DNA from: Ariolimax columbianus
Taxonomy: Eukaryota; Mollusca; Gastropoda; Stylommatophora; Arionidae
Direction: 5' to 3'
Length of the DNA: 64,000 nucleotides
Assembly (NCBI GenBank): GCA_036924085.1
Contig: JAVGWX010000012.1
Coordinates: forward strand, 33,166,272 to 33,230,271
A program made the position numbers and the translations under genes. The notes below the pieces were generated by a model. It was not told the origin of the DNA, ran no database searches, and worked only from the letters and a program-made list of their open reading frames with translations. Below are positions 9,661-21,394 of this stretch, one piece after another. Position 1 is the first letter of the stretch; each line of letters opens with the position of its first letter.

Positions 9661-11063
9661 AATGTGACTCCCAGATAGGTTGGGTTGTCGTTTGGCTGCA
9701 GGATTTTGCCATTTAGACTTAATTTGGTACTTTGGGGTTTCAATGAGAGCGAGAATATTGTGCATGTGGTTTTCTCCTCGTTTATTTTGACCAGCCATGA
9801 GTTCGCCCACTCTTCCAGCGATGTTAGGGCCGTCTGCATCCGATTTCTTGCTATGGTGAGATTCTTTTCAGAGGTCCACATAGCCAGATCGTCTGCAAAC
9901 ATTGAGCTATGGACTCTTCTTGGTATATTCTCTGTAATATCGTTTATATATACCAGGAAGAGTGTGGGTGACAGTACTCCCCCTTGGGGTACTCCCTGCT
10001 TGAGTGTCACCTTTTTGCTCATCTGCCCTTGTACTTGGACTCTGGCCGTTCTTTGTTTGAGGTAGTGGTTGATCCACTTGTACATCTTCCCACAAACATC
10101 GCTTCTTCTTAGCTTGACTCTAAGTCCATCTTTCCAGACTTTGTCAAATGCCTTTTCCAGATCCACCCAAACAGCTACTGTGTGTTTCTGTGCCTGGTAG
10201 GCATCTTCTATCTCCTGGGCTATGAGGATGACCTGGTCCTCAGTGGATCTGTGCTGTCTAAAGCCGGCTTGCTGTGGAATTAGTATTCGTTTTTCTTCCA
10301 GATGCCACATCAGTCTGGTGTTTATCATCCGTTCCATCAGCTTGCCGACACAGCTCAGTAGGCTTATGGGCCTGTATCCATTTGGATCTGTTTTGTCCTT
10401 TCCTGTTTTTGGTACTGGTACCAGTATTGCGTCTTTCCATGCCTGGGGTACAATTCCCCTTTTCCAGCTTTGGTTCAGGACCGATAGCAGTTTCCTCTTC
10501 GCTGTTTGGCCCAGCCCCATTAGCATTTCGTTTGTTATCCCGTCTTTTCCGGGAGATTTCCTTTTCTTTAGCGTTCTCATAGCCTCTTCCATTTCGCGCA
10601 TTGTTAATTTGGCCATCATGTGCTCTTCAGGTGCCGTATTCATGTTTTCGTGCCCTTTTAGCTCTTCGCTAATGTCTGTATGCTTATCTGCAGGGACCTC
10701 GATGTGGTTTGCTCTGGCATAGTGATCGACAAAGGCGTTTGCGGCTTTCTTACCTGTGATCAAGTTCTCGCCCTGCTTGATAGTAATTTGTTTATTTGAC
10801 GGGGTTTCGTCTTTCATGGCTCTGACTAGCTTCCATAGCTTGTTCCCGTCTTTGTCCAGATTTAGACTTTCCGTTTTATTTTTCCAGCTTTCTCTTGCTG
10901 TTTGCTTGAGAGTGTGTTTGTACTTCGCCGTGGCGGCTTTGAGGGCGATGTTTGCCTCCAAGGATTTTTCTCGCTCTGCCATGTTCCTAGCATTTGTTAC
11001 TGCATCTTCCACTTTCTGCAACTCATCATTCCAGTAGGGCTTATAGTTTTTCCGTGCTGGCAT
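9645..11063 (-). mobile_element. LINE-A reverse transcriptase fragment (472 residues, open)
   Basis: Non-LTR reverse transcriptase, which copies LINE RNA at a nicked target. Long uninterrupted frame with the RT motifs in order: SPGKDGI (170-176), GYRPISLLSCVGKLMER (229-245), QAGFRQHRSTEDQ (265-277), catalytic Asp301 in WVDLEKAFDKVW, GVPQGGVLSPTLF (357-369), catalytic FADD (389-392) and PTYLGVTF (461-468). It is cut after YLGVTF, so the thumb, RNase H and Cys-rich end are missing. The endonuclease is lost at the 5' end near 11065. The intact frame and catalytic residues suggest a fairly young copy, although incomplete. RNase H-bearing I/Nimb-like clade is my guess, from sister fragments at 28.8-30.1 kb. 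Confidence 0.93.
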
Positions 11064-11107
11064 TCAATAAGATACACACTAAGCTCATAGTATAACACAT
11101 CTTCTAT

Positions 11108-11709
11108 TGACCGGTTGCAGAATCAAACTCTCAGACTAATTTGTGGGGGGATGAGATCAACACAAACAGTAGCGTGCAAGATAGAGGCCATCATAGAACC
11201 ACTAGATATCAGGAGAAAGAGGGCACTGAGTGAAGCGGTAGAGAGATACAAGAGACAAGAAAATAGTCATCCAAATAGGGTACAAATAGACACTTGGAAG
11301 CAAAAGAGAAGACTGAAGCAATTGTCCCCACTGGATGTAGCAGAAGAGGAAAGCCATATTCACCATCTACCAAAGGAGAGAGAAACGGAAAATAGGTTTT
11401 TTGGACCACCCCATTCGGAAAATCTTTGCCTGCCAGTCATAACAACACACCTGTCAGAAAAGGCAGCCATCAAGGAGACTAAACCTAATATCCTGAAGAT
11501 ATGTGCCTTGGAGACCCTCTCTACCCACAATTGGCAGTCCTGGTCTATACGGATGGATAAGCATTAAAATATACCTCTTTTGCAGGGTATGGTATCCAAA
11601 TGAAATACCAGGATGGGTCCATATACGAGTTTTGCGGCGAAAACCGTTCAAATGATGAACGGAGGCAGAGACTATAAAAACAGCAGTTGAGATTTGGCAC
11701 CAACAGTTT
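11108..11709 (+). mobile_element. LINE-C RT thumb / RNase H remnant, left part
   Basis: The plus strand reads LQNQTLRLICGGMRSTQTVA and DIRRKRALSEAVERYKRQE, the region after the RT palm (compare LQNQAMRVITGGMKST in LINE-A). A degraded RNase H start follows. It is split from its right part by a SINE-A insertion. Confidence 0.8.
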
Positions 11710-12065
11710 CTTCTTCTTCTTCGTTCGTTCTCAATCTCCTGCTACCAAACCCTGAAAAGGCTTAAGTAGCAGAATGTAGTCCAAGAACGGAATGCGTTGT
11801 GTTGTAGTTTACAGCTTGACTGCAATATTTGCACCTTTCGGTCCAACACATCCGACTTCAGCAAGCATTTTTTGGGTACCAGGTTAGCATTTCCTCTTCG
11901 ATCCCTTCTCCTTAGCCAGTCTGCCCTGCTGCAGCCTGTTATCCAGGATCACCGCGTAGAGGTGTAGAAGGGTCTTGGCAGCTCTGTTTCGCTGGCTCTG
12001 ACGCAAGCAGTCAGCTATGGGTCGCTGACCACTGCAGCTCATGCGCTGCTCAGCGTCTTTATCCC
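11710..12065 (-). mobile_element. Full-length SINE-A inserted in LINE-C
   Basis: The minus strand starts GGGATAAAGACGCTGAGCAG, passes CAAGACCCTTCTACACCTC and ends GAACGAACGAAGAAGAAG. Flanked by a perfect 13-bp duplication GCACCAACAGTTT (11697-11709 and 12066-12078). This defines the SINE ends exactly and proves insertion into the LINE. Confidence 0.97.
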
Positions 12066-12780
12066 GCACCAACAGTTTGACTTGGGCAAATTTTTACCGA
12101 TGGATTTTGTGCTTTTTAATGACTCCAAGTCGGTTCTGGTGGTGCTGAAGAACACCCCATACAAAGAAAAGGAGATATTCTTGGTGGGGAGGGCAGGATG
12201 ATCAAAAACATCATCACTGACCACAAGATAAATGTCACTTTGTAATGTAGTTGGCTACTAGGGAACGAGATGGCCGATAGATTGGCAAAAACAGGTGCCT
12301 AAAAAAAAACAAATGGATAGACCCTGCAGTAACCACACAGAAAAACAAATTACTAAGAAATAATACGAGGGAACTGTGGATGAATAGGTGGGCGACTGGA
12401 ACAACAGGTCACAGTGTATTTAGCGAAATGTCACAGTTAAAAAGTACAGATGACGTACATAAACTACATAGAAGAGATCAAAGTCTCATCTTTCAGTTCC
12501 GAACAGGATATACCAGAGTCAATAGCCATTTAAACCACATCAATTTCCAGCACCTGCCCTTGTGCAGACATTGCTCTCATCCTGATGAAACAATATGACA
12601 CCTACTTATCGAGTGCAAGACGCCTGCGGACATGAGGAAAAGATTTTTACAAGCACTGCCGACAATTGCCAACACAGTGTACGGAGCAGTGAAACAACTG
12701 AAGAAGACCTATCTAATGGCATTGGGCTGCCAAGAGCAGGCTTGTTCAGCAGCTATGGGATAACAACAACAACAAGCTGA
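12066..12780 (+). mobile_element. LINE-C RNase H and Cys-rich C-terminus, right part
   Basis: Continues the interrupted element: FNDSKSVLVVLKN (RNase H Asp block), RWPIDWQK, HRRDQSLIFQFRTGYTRVNS, then LCRHCSHPDETI and HLLIECKTPADMRK (Cys/His knuckle) and MALGCQEQACSA before a short CAACAACAACAA end. Several frameshifts and stops; dead. Confidence 0.8.
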
Positions 12781-12960
12781 TAATATTACAAGACAGTCTC
12801 TGTTCTGGAATTCCCAAGGCAAGAGAATTAGAGGCAGACCAAAACACATATTAAGAAGAAAGCTCGAGACAAACATATAGGAAACAGGGAAGATATAGAC
12901 AGAGTGGGAACAGATGGACCAGGTCAAGAGGATGACATGTATTTATTGAAGTCCTGTCAA
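12781..12960 (+). mobile_element. LINE ORF2 C-terminal fragment
   Basis: SLFWNSQGKRIRGRPKHILR on the plus strand is the G-K-R-x-R-G-R-P motif of RTE-like C-termini. Degraded after that. A similar start occurs at 31050-31140. Confidence 0.55.
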
Positions 12961-13189
12961 CCACAAAACATTGAAAGGCTTTGATTTTGAATCACATCTT
13001 ATGATGCTGCTAACTTTGTGGAGAACATAATATGAATTAGTGGGCTATTCAGCATCCCTGGTATAGTCTATACAGGCTAGTTGTATCTTCACCCTTATCT
13101 TTCCTTTTATGATCCAACAGGAGCATTGGAGTCATCACCACATTTTGTCTTACGTAGCCTTTGGGTTTGAAGAAATTTGACCAACCTGA

Positions 13190-13460
13190 TGCATGTAAAC
13201 AAAATAACACAATAACACACTCCATAAAGATCTATACAAACACAATTACACTCCATAAAGATCCTATACAAACAAAATAACACTCCATAAAGATCATATA
13301 CAAACAAAATAACACACTCCATAAAGATCTATACAAACACAATAACACTCCATAAAGATCCTATACAAACAAAATAACACTCCATAAAGATCATATACAA
13401 ACAAAATAACACACTCCATAAAGATCATATACAAACAAAATAACACACTCCATGCAGCAT
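13190..13460. repeat. 34-bp minisatellite, about 8 copies
   Basis: ACTCCATAAAGATCATATAC and AAACAAAATAACAC units with 2-bp indels and TCTATAC/CCTATAC variants. Minus frames (MECVILFVYDLYG...) are repeat shadows. Confidence 0.95.
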
Positions 13461-13907
13461 TTCTATATATTTTAACAAAATAACAAGCTCCAAATATGTA
13501 GATCCTATATTGCTTTATCGTACAGAAGAAACTAATTTTACAGTAGCCAGTATTACAGTAGTAGCAATGATATATATATAATAATATGATAAAATACTTT
13601 GTGAATTCTACAGTATCAAATCTGATAAACATTGTTGAAATTAATTACTTATATACCTCAGCCAACAGCACTGAACCGACACTGGCGTTGAATATTTGGA
13701 GCTACTGTGTGGAGAGGAGCCATGGAGTGCAACTGGGACGATGCAGAAGGGACTCCAGTACTGCGAAGCATGGTTGACATAAGGTGGTGGGGCATTGTGG
13801 GAGATGCCACTGGGGCAACAAGTTAAAAGAAGAGGATGGGGCTCGATGGAACATATGATGTGGAAGGCAACATCCAACATATCCCGGCCGGCTCTCATGT
13901 GAAATCC
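13461..13907. other. Unassigned stretch
   Basis: AT-rich to 13660, then GC-richer DNA to the poly-G. No gene or repeat family recognised. Confidence 0.35.
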
Positions 13908-13938
13908 GGGGGGGGGGGGGGGGGGGGGGGAGGGGGGG
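13908..13938. repeat. Poly-G tract
   Basis: 23 consecutive G, then A, then seven G. Similar homopolymers occur at 25217-25234 (C) and 59484-59510 (G). Length may be unreliable in the assembly. Confidence 0.85.
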
Positions 13939-14229
13939 AGGAACGACTTAATAAGTAGTGGGGAGGGAAACGTAAGAATCTGCGGTTGAATGGTTATACC
14001 TAGGGGAGACAGAGAGAGTGGCACAGGACCGTGCATGCTGGCAAGATGTGACCAATGGCCTATGCACCGAGAGAAGTGACAGACTTTCTTTGATTGGTAC
14101 TTCAGCCAAGATGAGTATATGTAATGTGACTTTGTTCTTTTTCAATTCTTTTCTTCTTTTTTTTTCACTTTCAAACTGAAGCAGACTACCATGATGTTAA
14201 ACCATCCAGTACAATCTGTCTTTGTTATT

Positions 14230-14525
14230 TGTAACCTTTTCCCTAGCTAATTTGTCTAATATCCCAGATCTCTGTCCCCCCTTTTTCAACCTAATCTCCC
14301 AAATATACCAGAACTCGATCAACCTTTATTTACATAATCTGTCAAATATCTATTATGTCACCCTTTTATCTACCTCATCTGTCAAATATCCGAGAACTCT
14401 GTCACCCTTTATCTACCTAATCTGTTGAATACCCCAGAACTCTCATCCCATTTCTATATAATCTGTAAAATATCCCAGTTATGTCACCCTTTTATCTACC
14501 TAATCTGTCAAATATAACAGGTCAT
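14230..14525. repeat. Degenerate ~45-60-bp tandem array
   Basis: Five or six diverged units built on TAATCTGTCAAATATCCCAG and ACTCTGTCACCC. A fainter version recurs at 15290-15500 (AATCTGCC...CCAGTTCTCTG), suggesting one old array since divided. Confidence 0.75.
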
Positions 14526-15239
14526 GGGTCTAATTTTGCTCTTATGTTTTAGTCTATCATGGATGCCTCCAGGCAAAGGATTTGACTGGAATTCACACTA
14601 GCTGACAACTTACACTTGGGTCTACGGAAACGTGTTGTGGTTTCCCATTTTTGGTTTAGTTAGTTCGTTCAGTTTGTGCCGTTTTTTCCCCCTCAAATTA
14701 TCCTGGCATGGTCATCAAATATTTGTAATAGCATTTCGGTCATCCTGTGTTGTATTTCCACGGTCCAGTGCATATAGCTGAACTTCACGAGAATTACGCC
14801 CTGTTTGCTAACAGGGCCGGTTTTGGTGTGGTTAGGAAATGTACACATGAGTCAATAATAGAGTAACACATACCCCACCAAAAGATATTGGGCCCTGCCC
14901 TCTGTTTATCAAGATGCCCAAAACACATCGATCACACGCTGAGTGATGCCCCTATGACCTCTTGGAGTTTGTTGTTGTTGCTGTTGCTTAGATGTTTGCC
15001 TCACTAGTTTCTACTGGCGGAGGCGCGTCCATTCCACCTCAGACCATAGTCCACTGGGCAATATCAGGACGCATAAACCAGTGCTTGGATGCATGTGTGT
15101 GTCTGTATGTACCTATGCTAAGTTTGTGCGCCCTCAGAAGCTAACCCTACCAAAGTGCAATGGAATGGCCTCGCCACGAGTGCGCGTTTGAAAGTTGTGC
15201 TTGGAGTCACAGGGAAAAACAAGACAAAGAGTGGAAGAA
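14526..15239. other. Unassigned stretch
   Basis: No supported gene. Only a short (TTG)n run near 14970-14986 stands out. Confidence 0.3.
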
Positions 15240-15300
15240 ACTGGTTGTATACAGACTGTAGAGTCTTCTAAATGAGTATAATGATGTCAAGTTAATATCC
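15240..15300 (+). mobile_element. LINE-D 3' terminus remnant
   Basis: CTGGTTGTATACAGACTGTA then GAGTCTTCTAAATGAGTATA and GTCAAGTTAA closely match the 3' ends of the LINE-D copies at 18.2 and 24.8 kb. Only the last 60 bp remain. Confidence 0.7.
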
Positions 15301-15494
15301 AGATCTCTGTCACCCATTTTCCTGCTAACACACCTAACATTCCAGTTGTCTGTAACCCATTTTTCTAGCTCTGTCTAATATATCAGTTCTCTACCTCCTT
15401 TTGTATGGCTGATCTACTTATTATCTCAGTTATCTTCCCTTTTTCTGGCTAATCTGCCTGGTATTCCAGTTCTCTGTCCCTTTTTCCATCAATT

Positions 15495-15830
15495 CTACAA
15501 TTAAATTTATTACTGTATCATGACCAAGATGATAAATTTAATCTACTACTATATCATGACCAAGATGATAAATTTAATTTATTACTATATAATGACCAAG
15601 GTGATAAATTTAATTTATCACTATATCATGACCAAGGTGATAAATTTAATTTATCACTTTATCATGACCAAGATGGTAAATTTAATCGATTACTATATCA
15701 TGACCAAGAAGATAAATTTAATTTATCACTATATCATGACCATGATGATAAATTTAATTTATTACTATCTCTATATCACAGTGAGTTGATTTATTACTAT
15801 CTGTATATCACAGGGAGTTGATTTATTAAA
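15495..15830. repeat. 36-bp AT-rich minisatellite, about 8 copies
   Basis: Unit ATAAATTTAATTTATCACTA plus TATCATGACCAAGGTG, decaying to scattered remnants up to about 16060. 12-codon period keeps a plus frame open (MTKMINLIYYYI). No protein inferred. Confidence 0.92.
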
Positions 15831-16217
15831 TTGATCTCACAACCAAAATGACAAATAAATGTATCACTTTCTTTATATAATGACCAAGTAAATCTATCTA
15901 TAATGAAGGTGATAAATTAAACTAATCTATATATCATGACTAAAACAAAATTAAATCGATCAGTCTATAGACCAAGACGATAAATTAAATTAATCACTAC
16001 CTGTATCATGGCCAAGATGATAATTGAAATTTATCTATCTATAAACCATGACCCATATAAAAAATTACAAATAAATTCACATAAATAAATAAATATTGTG
16101 CATTCTAAATCAGATGAAAATGCAGAGAAGAAATGCTGTGCATTTAAAACAGTCATACAGTTATTATTTGAAAAATGAAATATGATATACTTAAATAAAG
16201 TGATCTGACATATGTAG

Positions 16218-17122
16218 GTTGATAAAAAAGTATCCAGCCTTAAACTTGGAAAAAATAATAACTCATCTATTTAGGTCAAAACCTAATTCTCTTTGAAAAT
16301 GCTCTTTGTGAGTTGACATACCTCACCCAGTACTGCTACCACTGCTGGAGGCATTTTTTGTTGTTTTCATCAGGCACTTTGTCACATCTGTCATGCTTTC
16401 TTCTATGTCAGAGGTTTTCAAACTGTTTTCGCTCCGCGGCTCCCTTGACCTGTGCATAAATCACTGCGGCTCCTCTGTATACTATTTACAAGCAATTATA
16501 CCCACACAAATATTCATGACTTCTGAATGTGCATATTTTTCATCTGATTCCAATTGTGGGGGGTAAATAAGTTAAGTTTCAGACAAAATAAATAAGATTG
16601 TATTTATTTTGTAAATGAAAAACTAAATGAATTTAATCAACTTCCAGTTTTATGACACCTTATACTAGTCACAAAGTCAGTGAGAAAGATGAGCTTACTT
16701 CTTCCTCATCAGTTCTTCAAATCTGGACCCATAATATTGAGCCCAACCCTTTTCCCAAGCCACCGTGAAGCTCCTGGGAGCTGCGATGCACAATTTGAAA
16801 ACCTCTGTTCTATGTCCTGAAATCTCCATCCTTTGACACCTTGAAAGGGTCAAAAGTTGCAGAGAGCCACGACTGGGGAAGTGTCAAACTTGTCCAATGC
16901 CATGTTTCAACAAAAATTCCTTTTAGGACATAGAAGAAATCAAGGTAAATGCGACAAAGCAAGTGATGAAGATACAAAAATATGACTCCCAGAAGCTCGT
17001 ACACTGCTGGGAGTAGTGTATCAACTCAAAAAGCACATATTTCAAAAGGCATTATGTGTTGACCTAAACTGTTAAGTTATTTTCCAGTCTATGGTCAGAT
17101 ACTTGTTGATCAATCCTCATAA
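16218..17122. mobile_element. Tc1/mariner-like MITE with long terminal inverted repeats
   Basis: Left GGTTGATAAAAAAGTATC... and reverse-complemented right GGATTGATCAACAAGTATC match, and similarity continues inward for about 130 bp (TGGAAAA..., TTTAGGTCAA..., GCTTTTTGAGTTGA). No transposase frame; non-autonomous. A hAT MITE is inserted within it. Confidence 0.75.
16409..16807. mobile_element. hAT-type MITE
   Basis: 399 bp with perfect 14-bp inverted repeats (CAGAGGTTTTCAAA at the left, its complement at the right). Flanked by the perfect 8-bp duplication TTCTATGT (16401-16408 and 16808-16815). 8-bp duplications with CAG-type ends are diagnostic of hAT. Non-coding. Confidence 0.96.
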
Positions 17123-17589
17123 TATATGTAGTCAGGAAGGAACCAGAACGAGTCTGGTTTCTCTCCGTTATTGGTAATAAGTCCGAAGACGTTCCTGATT
17201 TATGGTTTCAAAGAGCTGAAGCCAAAGTGTGAATTACTCAAAACAACAACAGCAAGGCGGTAAACAATGATTATAAATGCATGGCTAAGTTGATAAAGCG
17301 GAAGCATTCATTTATAATGTGAGTTAGCTATGGCGACCATACATTTATCAACTTATTTTTTTTATTGTTGCCTTTTTCTCTATTTAATTAAGATAGACTG
17401 ACTCCTGCAGCTGGCACCCTTATGTGAAATGTTGATGAAACATAATTTTGTTATACCTCAAATCAAGTCTGTAACAAATCACATATATATTATTTTGCAG
17501 TCAGGGTTTCTGTGGCATTTAATTTTACATGGTGAGGTTGTTAGCGATACAGCATCAGACTTGTGCTGTGAGATATATATGGAGCATGA

Positions 17590-18292
17590 TTACAGAATGG
17601 GAGAAAACAATATTAGAAAGATAGATAAGGAAAGGGATCTAGGGGTTATAATAGATCATACAGGAAAGGTGAGTGAGGAAGTTAAGGTAGCAGTGAAAAA
17701 GGCAAATGCAATGTTAGGTATGATAAAAATAAATATTTAACATAGGAGCAAGGAAGTGATTGTCAAACTTTATAAAGCTTTAGTTAGACCTAGATTGGAG
17801 TACTGTGTACAGGTATGGAGTCCTTATCATAGAGGGGATATATAAACATGCTGGCAAAAAAGAGCGACAGAGATGATAGTGGGATTCCAGAATTACAGTT
17901 ATGAGGAACGACTCAGAAAAACCAGCCTACAGTGTCTCGAAGAGAGAAGAATTTGTGGTGACTTAAAACAGGTTTATAAGATGATCAGAGGAATGGATAA
18001 ATTAGACTATAACAAGTTTTTTAAAATACAGCCACCCACAATAACACGAGGGCATAGCTAAAAGCTGACTAAAGAGAGGTCCAGATTAGATATTAGGAAA
18101 TATTCTTTTAGTCAGAGAGTGGTGTCTGCTTGGAATGCATTGCCAGAGGAGATAGTGGAGGCAGGGACAGTTAATGCATTTAAGAATAAACTGGATGCGC
18201 ATAGCTTTTAGAGCAAGGTGATATAAATGTAACTGGTTGTATACAGACTCTGCAGGGTCTTCTAAACCAGTATAAAGACGTTAAGTTAAGTC
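17590..18292 (+). mobile_element. LINE-D (CR1/L2-like) ORF2 3' end
   Basis: The plus strand encodes [82 protein letters not shown] and WNALPEEIVEAGTVNAFKN, the conserved C-terminal region of CR1/L2 reverse transcriptases. It ends TTGTATACAGACTC...GTTAAGTTAAG. Frameshifted; 5' part absent. Confidence 0.9.
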
Positions 18293-18309
18293 AAGATGTG
18301 TTCTCATTG

Positions 18310-18530
18310 GCTACAGATTTGGAGACAAATTCTGGTATGGCAGACTTTTCCCGCCACACTTGGGGCACTCATTTGAAGAGTTGTCTGTGGAGTTGTGATG
18401 TGTTCTGCTCTTTCGGGCAGCATATCTACTCTGAGCCTCCGTGATGGGAGTTTTGCTCTGTGATGTGAGCACCGTTGGTGATGCTAATGCGCCAGGTGGA
18501 GCAGTTCTGTGCAAGCAACATCCAGGAGAT
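18310..18530 (-). mobile_element. LINE C-terminal zinc-finger remnant
   Basis: The minus strand reads PPGALASPTVLTSQSKTP, then ECPKCGGKSLPYQNLS. The PPGA...S...L...(T/S)P...ECP.CG layout recurs at 38020-38225. Degenerate; assignment by similarity between the two copies. Confidence 0.4.
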
Positions 18531-18714
18531 GACATCAATGTTGAAGCTTTTCACTTTCAAGGAATCTCTGTAGGAATCCCTATCGCTGGACCCCTGCTCA
18601 TCATGGCCTCTTCGTCACTAACTTCATCTTTTATCTGCCTGCTCAATATAAAACATTGTGGATGCACTCTCGATCTAAGCAGTGGGACCCATTAATAACA
18701 CAGGGGGACTCACC

Positions 18715-18835
18715 CATCTGTAAATGGGTATCTGCAGTGGAGAAGGAAACTGGTCAATTCAGTTCACACAAGCTGAGACTTACTGCAATGAAGTCTCTCA
18801 CACTTCATCCCTGATGGCTGTCATAAGGCTACTTT
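18715..18835 (+). mobile_element. SINE-D tail fragment
   Basis: TGTAAATGGGTATCTGCAGT, ACACAAGCTGAGACTTACTG and TGAAGTCTCTCACACTTCAT match the SINE-D body that seeded the 3.9-5.1 kb satellite. Confidence 0.65.
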
Positions 18836-19149
18836 GTTTATCAACTAACTGTAATCTTTACCTTGTTATCCCTCACTGGGGAGGAAAGAATAGGACCACT
18901 GTACCTCTTTGCACGCTGTACAAGGTTGACAGAAGAGAGTTGTGCATTGGGCTAGCAACCTCATCATGTAAAACATTTTATTACATAAACTACAACTGTG
19001 CAGAGTCCATAACTGTTTTGGCACAGACTTTCTGTAAGAAGCCATCTACATGGCTGATCCTATACTTTGTAGGGAGCAAGTATAATTCTAACTATAAAAT
19101 ATGATGCATGACGACTATACTTTCAAACCCAAAGGTTCAGCACAGGGAG
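18836..19149. other. Unassigned stretch
   Basis: No recognised gene or repeat. A 126-codon plus frame crosses it (18724-19104) but begins in SINE-D and shows no family resemblance. Confidence 0.3.
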
Positions 19150-19415
19150 TGAGTTGACATCAGCCAGCGACTCATAGCTGGCTGCTTGCATCAGGGTCAG
19201 CAAACCAGAGCTGATCAAAAGCCTATTCCGCCTCTAAGCAGCGGCCTTGGAAACATGCTGCACCAGTGTAGTCTGGCTAAGAGAAGAGATTGCAGTGGAA
19301 GGGCAACCCCGGTACCCAAAAAAAGCCAGCCAATAAAAACCGAATGTGTTGGGCCAAAAGGCGCAGATATAAGCTATGACACAACATCCCTTTCATGTTG
19401 AGCACCACAGTAGGA
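19150..19415 (+). mobile_element. Diverged SINE-A copy
   Basis: TCAGCCAGCGACTCATAGCT, CAGGGTCAGCAAACCAGAGC, CCGGTACCC and GTGTTGGGCCAAAAGGCGCA follow the SINE-A order. The 5' start is lost and the sequence is well diverged. Confidence 0.7.
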
Positions 19416-19424
19416 CGAATGCCC

Positions 19425-19625
19425 GTGTGGTACCGGGAAAATGACCGCTGAACATTTGTTGCAAAACTGCCCGACATACGAGGATCAGAGAGAGCAGATG
19501 TGGCCATCACCAGTGGCAACACTAGACAAGCTCTATGGCAGTGTCGACAGCCTCAGGATGACGGCTGCTTTTTTCGAAAAAATAAAGGTTGATGTCTGAC
19601 TGCATACGATGAAGAAGAAGAAGAA
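19425..19625 (+). mobile_element. LINE-A 3' end
   Basis: CGTGKMTAEHLLQNCPTYEDQ-type frame: KMTAEHLLQNCPTYEDQ, then DSLRMTAAFFEKI and VDV stop, then GAAGAAGAAGAAG. About 190 bp, heavily 5'-truncated. Confidence 0.88.
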
Positions 19626-19918
19626 GACCACAGTAGAAGAATCCAAATAATTACAGACAGTGATCAACTCTCATTTTTTAAGGTTCAGATTTATTAGTAG
19701 TTCTAGATTGAAATATTTTACATAGTTATTTTGCACAACGAGTGGATTCTTTTTCTCTTCCAGCTCATCCTCCGAGAACTCTCTTAAAAGGCAACAAGAC
19801 TTCCAGAGACCCATACCTATTAAATAATTATTAATGTACCTACTTTACGGAGCCCCTCTTTCCTTTATTGTCCCTATACTCTCTGCCCCATCCCATATCC
19901 TCCAAATACCAAACAGTG

Positions 19919-20002
19919 GGTCCTGAAAGGGACAAACATGGGTTCTGAAAAGGACAAATGTGGGGTCTGAAAGGGACAAACATGGGTTCTGAAAAGGACA
20001 GT
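19919..20002. repeat. 22-bp short tandem array, about 4 copies
   Basis: GGGTTCTGAAAAGGACAAAC-type units with single-base variants. Confidence 0.85.
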
Positions 20003-20189
20003 GATAAAATGTCTGGAAGTCAAGGCTAGTGGCTAAATCTCACAGACTTGGGACGATTGGTGAAGCAGATGGAAGCACAGCATAAACATACAAACAATGG
20101 CTGATACTCCTTAATATAACAAAAAAAACTGTGTGAGGTTGATGGAGAGTATCTTCACTAAAAAGAAAGATAAACCTTTAACAAAGAAG

Positions 20190-20640
20190 AATAGTCAGGA
20201 TCGGGTGAAATATGCTGATCAAGCCTACCACTCACACAACTCATTTGAAAAAGGAAAAAGAAAATATCTCAATTTTATGTCTGCGTGGTTGGGAGGAAGA
20301 CTACCGTCTGGTCAGACAAAAAATACTGATCAGACATGTTAGTCAGGGTCAGGCAAAATATCCTGGCCAAGACCATCACCTTGACTTCCCCATAGTCCTC
20401 CCTTGAAACAGGCTGTTTGAATGGCAGCCTGGATAACAAGATGAGGGATCGATGAGATCCCTGTAGTAGTGAGCAACATGCAGATGAAGCCAAGCATAGC
20501 ACAACTGCCTGGAGGACCCCAGTTCACTTTCATCAGCACGCTCGGGTTTTGGGGAAAGCTACAACAAACCACCACTTAACGTCCTTTTCAGGGGTAACAA
20601 AAGAGTAATTCTACTCATTATGGGTATTCAACATGTCTCT
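20190..20640 (+). mobile_element. Family X repeat copy
   Basis: Blocks CTGATCAGACATGTTAGTCA, GGCAGCCTGGATAACAAGAT, GAGCAACATGCAGATGAAGC, CTTTTCAGGGG and a TTATGGGTATTCAAC end. Confidence 0.75.
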
Positions 20641-21394
20641 CTGGCAATTGGGAATATAGCGTTAGGTCAATATTTTTCTTGACCAGCGGCAGACTATATG
20701 TCATGTGATCAACATTACGCTGGCCGCCTTTACTTTCCCAGATTATTCTGGTACTCAATTTTTTAGAGTGGTGAGTTTGCTTAGCAGCCATACATTGCAC
20801 TACATCAAGAAGAATCAGGGTCCATCTTCATCAGTACACACTGGAATGTAAGAACAGCAGTGAAAGCTCGATACCAGTGGAAATTAGCCAAGAACGAAGA
20901 ACTCAGAAACATGCCTCTTCAAAACAAAAATGATAAAATGTTCAAATTCATGAGAACAAAAACAGAATACAGAATTGTTACCCAGCCAACAAACTTCCAT
21001 ACAATATCACTCATTTGAGATCTATATATCTATCTTCAGGTAATGTTTCAGTAACATGTTGTATATTATATACTAAACTATTCACAATTCAATAATACGT
21101 AACGTGAAACAAAGACATCTGTTACATAGAGATGCAGATTAGTGTGAACGAGAGTACAGTGACATAGTTGTTGTTAATTAAGAACAAAAATTATTTTTAC
21201 TAGCAACTCAATAAATCAGCTGTATATTCATACAACAAAACAATAGCTTTCTTTCTATCAAAGAATAATCCATGTGAACAGGTGTTCTGAAAGTTTCTCC
21301 TTGTTAAATGAAATAATTTCCACAATATTCACATTTTAAATTTTGTATGTGAAGCTGACAATTACAATTTTTTCTATTAAACTACCACATTTTT
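20641..21394. other. Unassigned AT-rich stretch
   Basis: No gene, tandem array or named element recognised. Confidence 0.35.

Noticed and set aside
10222..10722. 166-codon plus-strand frame
   Set aside because: Antisense shadow of the LINE-A reverse transcriptase, whose minus frame has all the RT motifs.
18724..19104. 126-codon plus frame as a small gene
   Set aside because: Starts inside a SINE-D tail, no domain or splice context, composition not convincing.
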